A DNA stretch of 64,000 bases from contig CAYPFY010000002.1 of NCBI GenBank assembly GCA_964410105.1, forward strand, positions 186,001 to 250,000, given 5' to 3'. The notes beneath the pieces are model-generated. The model made no database searches. It saw nothing but the letters and a program-made list of their open reading frames with translations, and was not told where the DNA came from. This DNA is from CAYPFY01 sp964410105 (GTDB lineage Bacteria > Bacteroidota > Ignavibacteria > UBA10030 > SZUA-254). The translations under genes and the position numbers were made by a program. Positions 61,864-64,000 of the stretch are shown here, piece after piece (position 1 is the first letter of the stretch; every line of letters begins with the position of its first letter).

Positions 61864-63254
61864 CGATCGAATTCCATGGTGCTGCCAGGACAGTAACGGG
61901 CTCGATGCATCTCTTGCATGTTAACGGTCACCGTCTGCTGCTTGATTGTGGAATGTTCCAGGGACGGAGGGGTGAAGCAAATGAGCGAAACAGAAGGTTT
62001 CCTTTCGACCCCAAATCGATTGACGCTGTTCTTCTCTCCCATGCGCATATTGATCATAGCGGCAATCTGCCGAATCTGGTAAAACAGGGATTCCAAGGCC
62101 CCATTTACTGTACAGAGGCAACAAAGGATCTGTCGACACTAATGCTGAAGGATTCGGGTTCCATCCACGAGAGGGATGTTGAATACCTAAACAGGAAGAA
62201 TTTAAATGACGGTCGTGCAGGATTGGAGCCGCTTTATACCGAGAAAGATGCCGAGCTTGCTACGAAGCAGTTTCAGTCAGTTCCCTATGCCACAGAGATT
62301 CCGATCGTAGAAAATACTCGGGCCTCATTCACCGACGCAGGCCATATTCTGGGTTCGGCCTCGATTCGAGTGATCTCTTCAGAGAGAGGAAGAATGAAGA
62401 CGGTGGGATTCACCGGTGATATCGGCAGATGTAATATGCCGATTATTAAAGATCCCGCCTTTATGGGTGAGGTGGAGGTGTTGATTTGCGAGTGCACTTA
62501 TGGTGGTATTGTGCATGATGCCCCAGAAGATATGGGCAATAAACTTGCTGCGGATTTGGCTGAGGCGGTGCGTCGCATCGGAAAAGTGATCATTCCTGCA
62601 TTCAGCGTCGGGCGGACGCAGGATATTGTCTTTGCTCTCCACAAACTTTTCGACGACGGAGACCTGCCGCGTATACCTATATTTATAGACAGCCCCTTGG
62701 CGATCAGTGCGACTGAGATCTTCAAGAGGCATCCCGAATGTTTCGATGAAGAAGTGTTCTCTCACATAGCAGAGCATCACGACCCGTTTGGCCTGGGCCA
62801 GCTACACTACATACAATCAAGCAAGGACTCAAAAAAACTTAATGAGTTGAAAGGCCCCTGCGTAGTTGTATCCGCATCTGGAATGTGTGAGTCAGGTAGA
62901 ATCCTGCACCACCTTGCTCACAGCATTGGCGATCCGCGGAATACTATACTCATAGTTGGGTACCAGGCTCAGCATACCCTTGGCAGGCGACTGGTCGATG
63001 GTGAGACGCAGGTGACAATTCTTGGGACCCGCTACAACCGAGAGGCCCGGGTCATTATATACAACTCTTTCAGCGCTCATGCTGACGGAAACGAGCTCTT
63101 GCGATATCTTGGTCGCTTTAACAACAACATCTTACAACGAATCTTTCTTGTCCACGGTGACTTCGAACGAGCGCTTGCCCTTCAGGCTGGATTATGGATC
63201 CAAGAGAGTAAACGTGCGGAAATTCCTGAGCCGGGTTGGAAGGTTGAGATCTGA
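61860..63254 (+). CDS. Beta-CASP metallo-beta-lactamase RNase (CPSF/YSH1-like)
   Basis: A 464-residue RNA-processing nuclease of the metallo-beta-lactamase/beta-CASP type. Motif 2 HAHIDH (about 60-65), later metal ligands in DAGHILGS and TGDI, and the beta-CASP motifs with FIDSPLA and SASGMCESGR, then the C-terminal FSAHADGNELL, are present. Bacterial relatives are annotated as RNA-specific exonucleases. The upstream frame opens at 61752 inside the debranching gene, but the ATG at 61860 overlaps that gene's stop (ATGA) and starts at the conserved MTIEFHGAARTVTGS. Confidence 0.92.
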   Translation: MTIEFHGAARTVTGSMHLLHVNGHRLLLDCGMFQGRRGEANERNRRFPFDPKSIDAVLLSHAHIDHSGNLPNLVKQGFQGPIYCTEATKDLSTLMLKDSGSIHERDVEYLNRKNLNDGRAGLEPLYTEKDAELATKQFQSVPYATEIPIVENTRASFTDAGHILGSASIRVISSERGRMKTVGFTGDIGRCNMPIIKDPAFMGEVEVLICECTYGGIVHDAPEDMGNKLAADLAEAVRRIGKVIIPAFSVGRTQDIVFALHKLFDDGDLPRIPIFIDSPLAISATEIFKRHPECFDEEVFSHIAEHHDPFGLGQLHYIQSSKDSKKLNELKGPCVVVSASGMCESGRILHHLAHSIGDPRNTILIVGYQAQHTLGRRLVDGETQVTILGTRYNREARVIIYNSFSAHADGNELLRYLGRFNNNILQRIFLVHGDFERALALQAGLWIQESKRAEIPEPGWKVEI

Positions 63255-63287
63255 GGTCGTCGGTTGACAGCATCATAACCGGGTGTG

Positions 63288-63865
63288 GTGAGTGAGCTCC
63301 GGGGAAACCTTGTTCTCATTATCGGAGCGAGCTGAGGAATTCAGAACCCCATCGGGCTCGCGCTCGCCATGGAAGAGGCTAGGATTTCTCTATCCCACCG
63401 CGGCCAAATCCAGGTGAAGCTGGCTACCGAGAGGCCCAGACAGGGCGCGAAATGGTTCCGGACATGAAATAAGGCAGCAATGGAAGAACTATCAATATTG
63501 TTCCACCTGTGGGGAGAGATTCGAATACAATCAGTATGGCTCCCGGCATCATCGCTGCAACCTTACTGAATTTCACACAGGATCTTTCAAAGACGTTTGA
63601 GGACGATTCCATTCCTGAAAATAGTATCTGTGCATGCTCGACGGACCCTATGGTGACGCGCGAGACGTTCAGCGCGCACGCACTTGTAGATAAAAAAACG
63701 CACTGGCATGTGATAAGATCCCTAGCGGAATTAACCTCCTGGGCCGTCGACGTAACTACGAAGGATGTAGCCGACGTGGTATTGTCTTTCGGCTTCAGAC
63801 TTACCAACTTCTTGAATGGCGATTCAATCATCGTCCCTACGTGCTCCGTTAACGGACTATGGTAA
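63288..63865 (+). pseudogene. Decayed short-chain dehydrogenase/reductase
   Basis: Three pieces in register match a classical SDR. From GTG 63288: VSELRGNLVLIIGAS, then a TGA stop (63333-63335), GI..PIGLALAMEEARISLSHRG, i.e. the Rossmann start. After a missing block of roughly 60-70 residues and a change of frame comes MVPDMK, a TAA stop (63470-63472), GSNGRTINIVPPVGRDSN and LLNFTQDLSKTFEDDSIPENSI. The end TKDVADVVLSF...NGDSIIV...GLW is the usual SDR C-terminus. The catalytic YxxxK is gone (SMAPGIIAATLLN in its place). With two stops, a frame change and no active site this is a dead gene. The family call is by eye. Confidence 0.65.
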
Positions 63866-64000
63866 GGTGTGCCGCGGTTTTGACATACGCGGCTTTCATC
63901 TGTTTGACGCCTTTGTCCGCGCTCTCACAAGCCGAGAGGGGAAGTAGAAGGCAGACAAATTACGCAGAAGAAGACTCTTCGACACACAGTTGGGGATCGC
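63859..64000 (+). CDS. Start of a secreted protein, cut by window end
   Basis: From ATG 63859 the frame stays open to the window edge (47 codons). It reads as a signal peptide: MVRCAAVLTYAAFICLT, then PLSALSQA, with likely cleavage after Ala or near SQA, followed by a polar, charged segment. The ATG overlaps the last codons of the dehydrogenase remnant. No Shine-Dalgarno is obvious. No family can be assigned from this fragment. Confidence 0.45.
   Translation, partial: MVRCAAVLTYAAFICLTPLSALSQAERGSRRQTNYAEEDSSTHSWGS

Noticed and set aside
63424..63831. 135-codon open frame on the minus strand
   Set aside because: It competes with the dehydrogenase remnant on the plus strand, whose conserved SDR end pieces explain the sequence better.
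1..64000. tRNA genes, CRISPR arrays, insertion sequences or prophage
   Set aside because: I looked through the larger gaps for tRNA arms, regular repeats, transposase motifs and terminal repeats and found none that stand up.

Overview
The window looks like chromosomal DNA of a Gram-negative bacterium of the FCB superphylum, probably close to Ignavibacteria/Chlorobi/Kryptonia-type Bacteroidota. This is an inference from gene content. The evidence is a secreted protein ending in a type IX (Por) sorting domain, two PorV/FadL-like outer-membrane proteins, several Sec-signal lipoproteins, CMP-KDO synthetase (LPS core), the DapD lysine route and a lone GatC. Base composition is moderate throughout and almost every gene belongs to a core or widespread family. 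I see no tRNA, rRNA, CRISPR array, integrase or insertion sequence.

Layout. 1-7.6 kb: the end of rseP, then an unknown secreted protein, a FecR-domain protein, a large outer-membrane protein and a CHASE2 adenylate cyclase in a row (a candidate envelope-sensing cAMP module). 7.6-11.1 kb (minus): dnaX, a PorV-like protein and a lipoprotein. 11.2-15.4 kb: an M14 peptidase, a Yip1-like membrane protein, a small helical protein, a TrmH-type methyltransferase and an alpha/beta hydrolase. 15.4-23.5 kb (minus): pyruvate kinase, a sirtuin and a penicillin-acylase-like enzyme in one operon, then an outer-membrane protein and a tyrosine-rich lipoprotein, then a YjbH-like protein. 23.7-26.3 kb: an AAA/VWA chelatase-like pair. 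26.6-33 kb: a tightly overlapping run of HisA-like protein, PfkB kinase, dapB, dapA, dapD, an RmlD-like reductase and serS. 33.2-36.8 kb: a heterodimeric ABC exporter. 36.9-43.6 kb: a DUF4139 protein, fbp divergent from etfB-etfA and a bifunctional nuclease, then pdxJ and ybbR. 43.7-44.6 kb: two bacterial-microcompartment shell proteins. 44.8-55 kb: AsmA-like protein, rsmA, mgtE, PAP2 phosphatase, plsC, gatC, kdsB, DUF502 protein and pyrG. 55.1-63.3 kb: a 1454-residue Asp-box secreted protein, a glycogen-debranching enzyme and an RNase J-like metallo-beta-lactamase. 63.3-64 kb: a decayed short-chain dehydrogenase and the start of a secreted protein cut by the window end.

Promoters are unusually readable. 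At least thirteen gene starts have TTGnnn, exactly 17 bases, then TAnnnT or a close variant. At several starts the -10 ends six bases before the start codon and no Shine-Dalgarno sequence is visible, which suggests leaderless transcripts. These promoters also decide several starts (fbp, the Yip1-like gene).

Most interesting: the two-gene shell-protein locus, with no enzyme in sight, whose second protein carries a Rho_N/SAP-like C-terminal module and whose consensus promoter is straddled by a perfect 8-bp dyad; the HisA-like protein that lacks one catalytic aspartate and sits beside a sugar kinase; and the FecR/outer-membrane/CHASE2-cyclase cassette.
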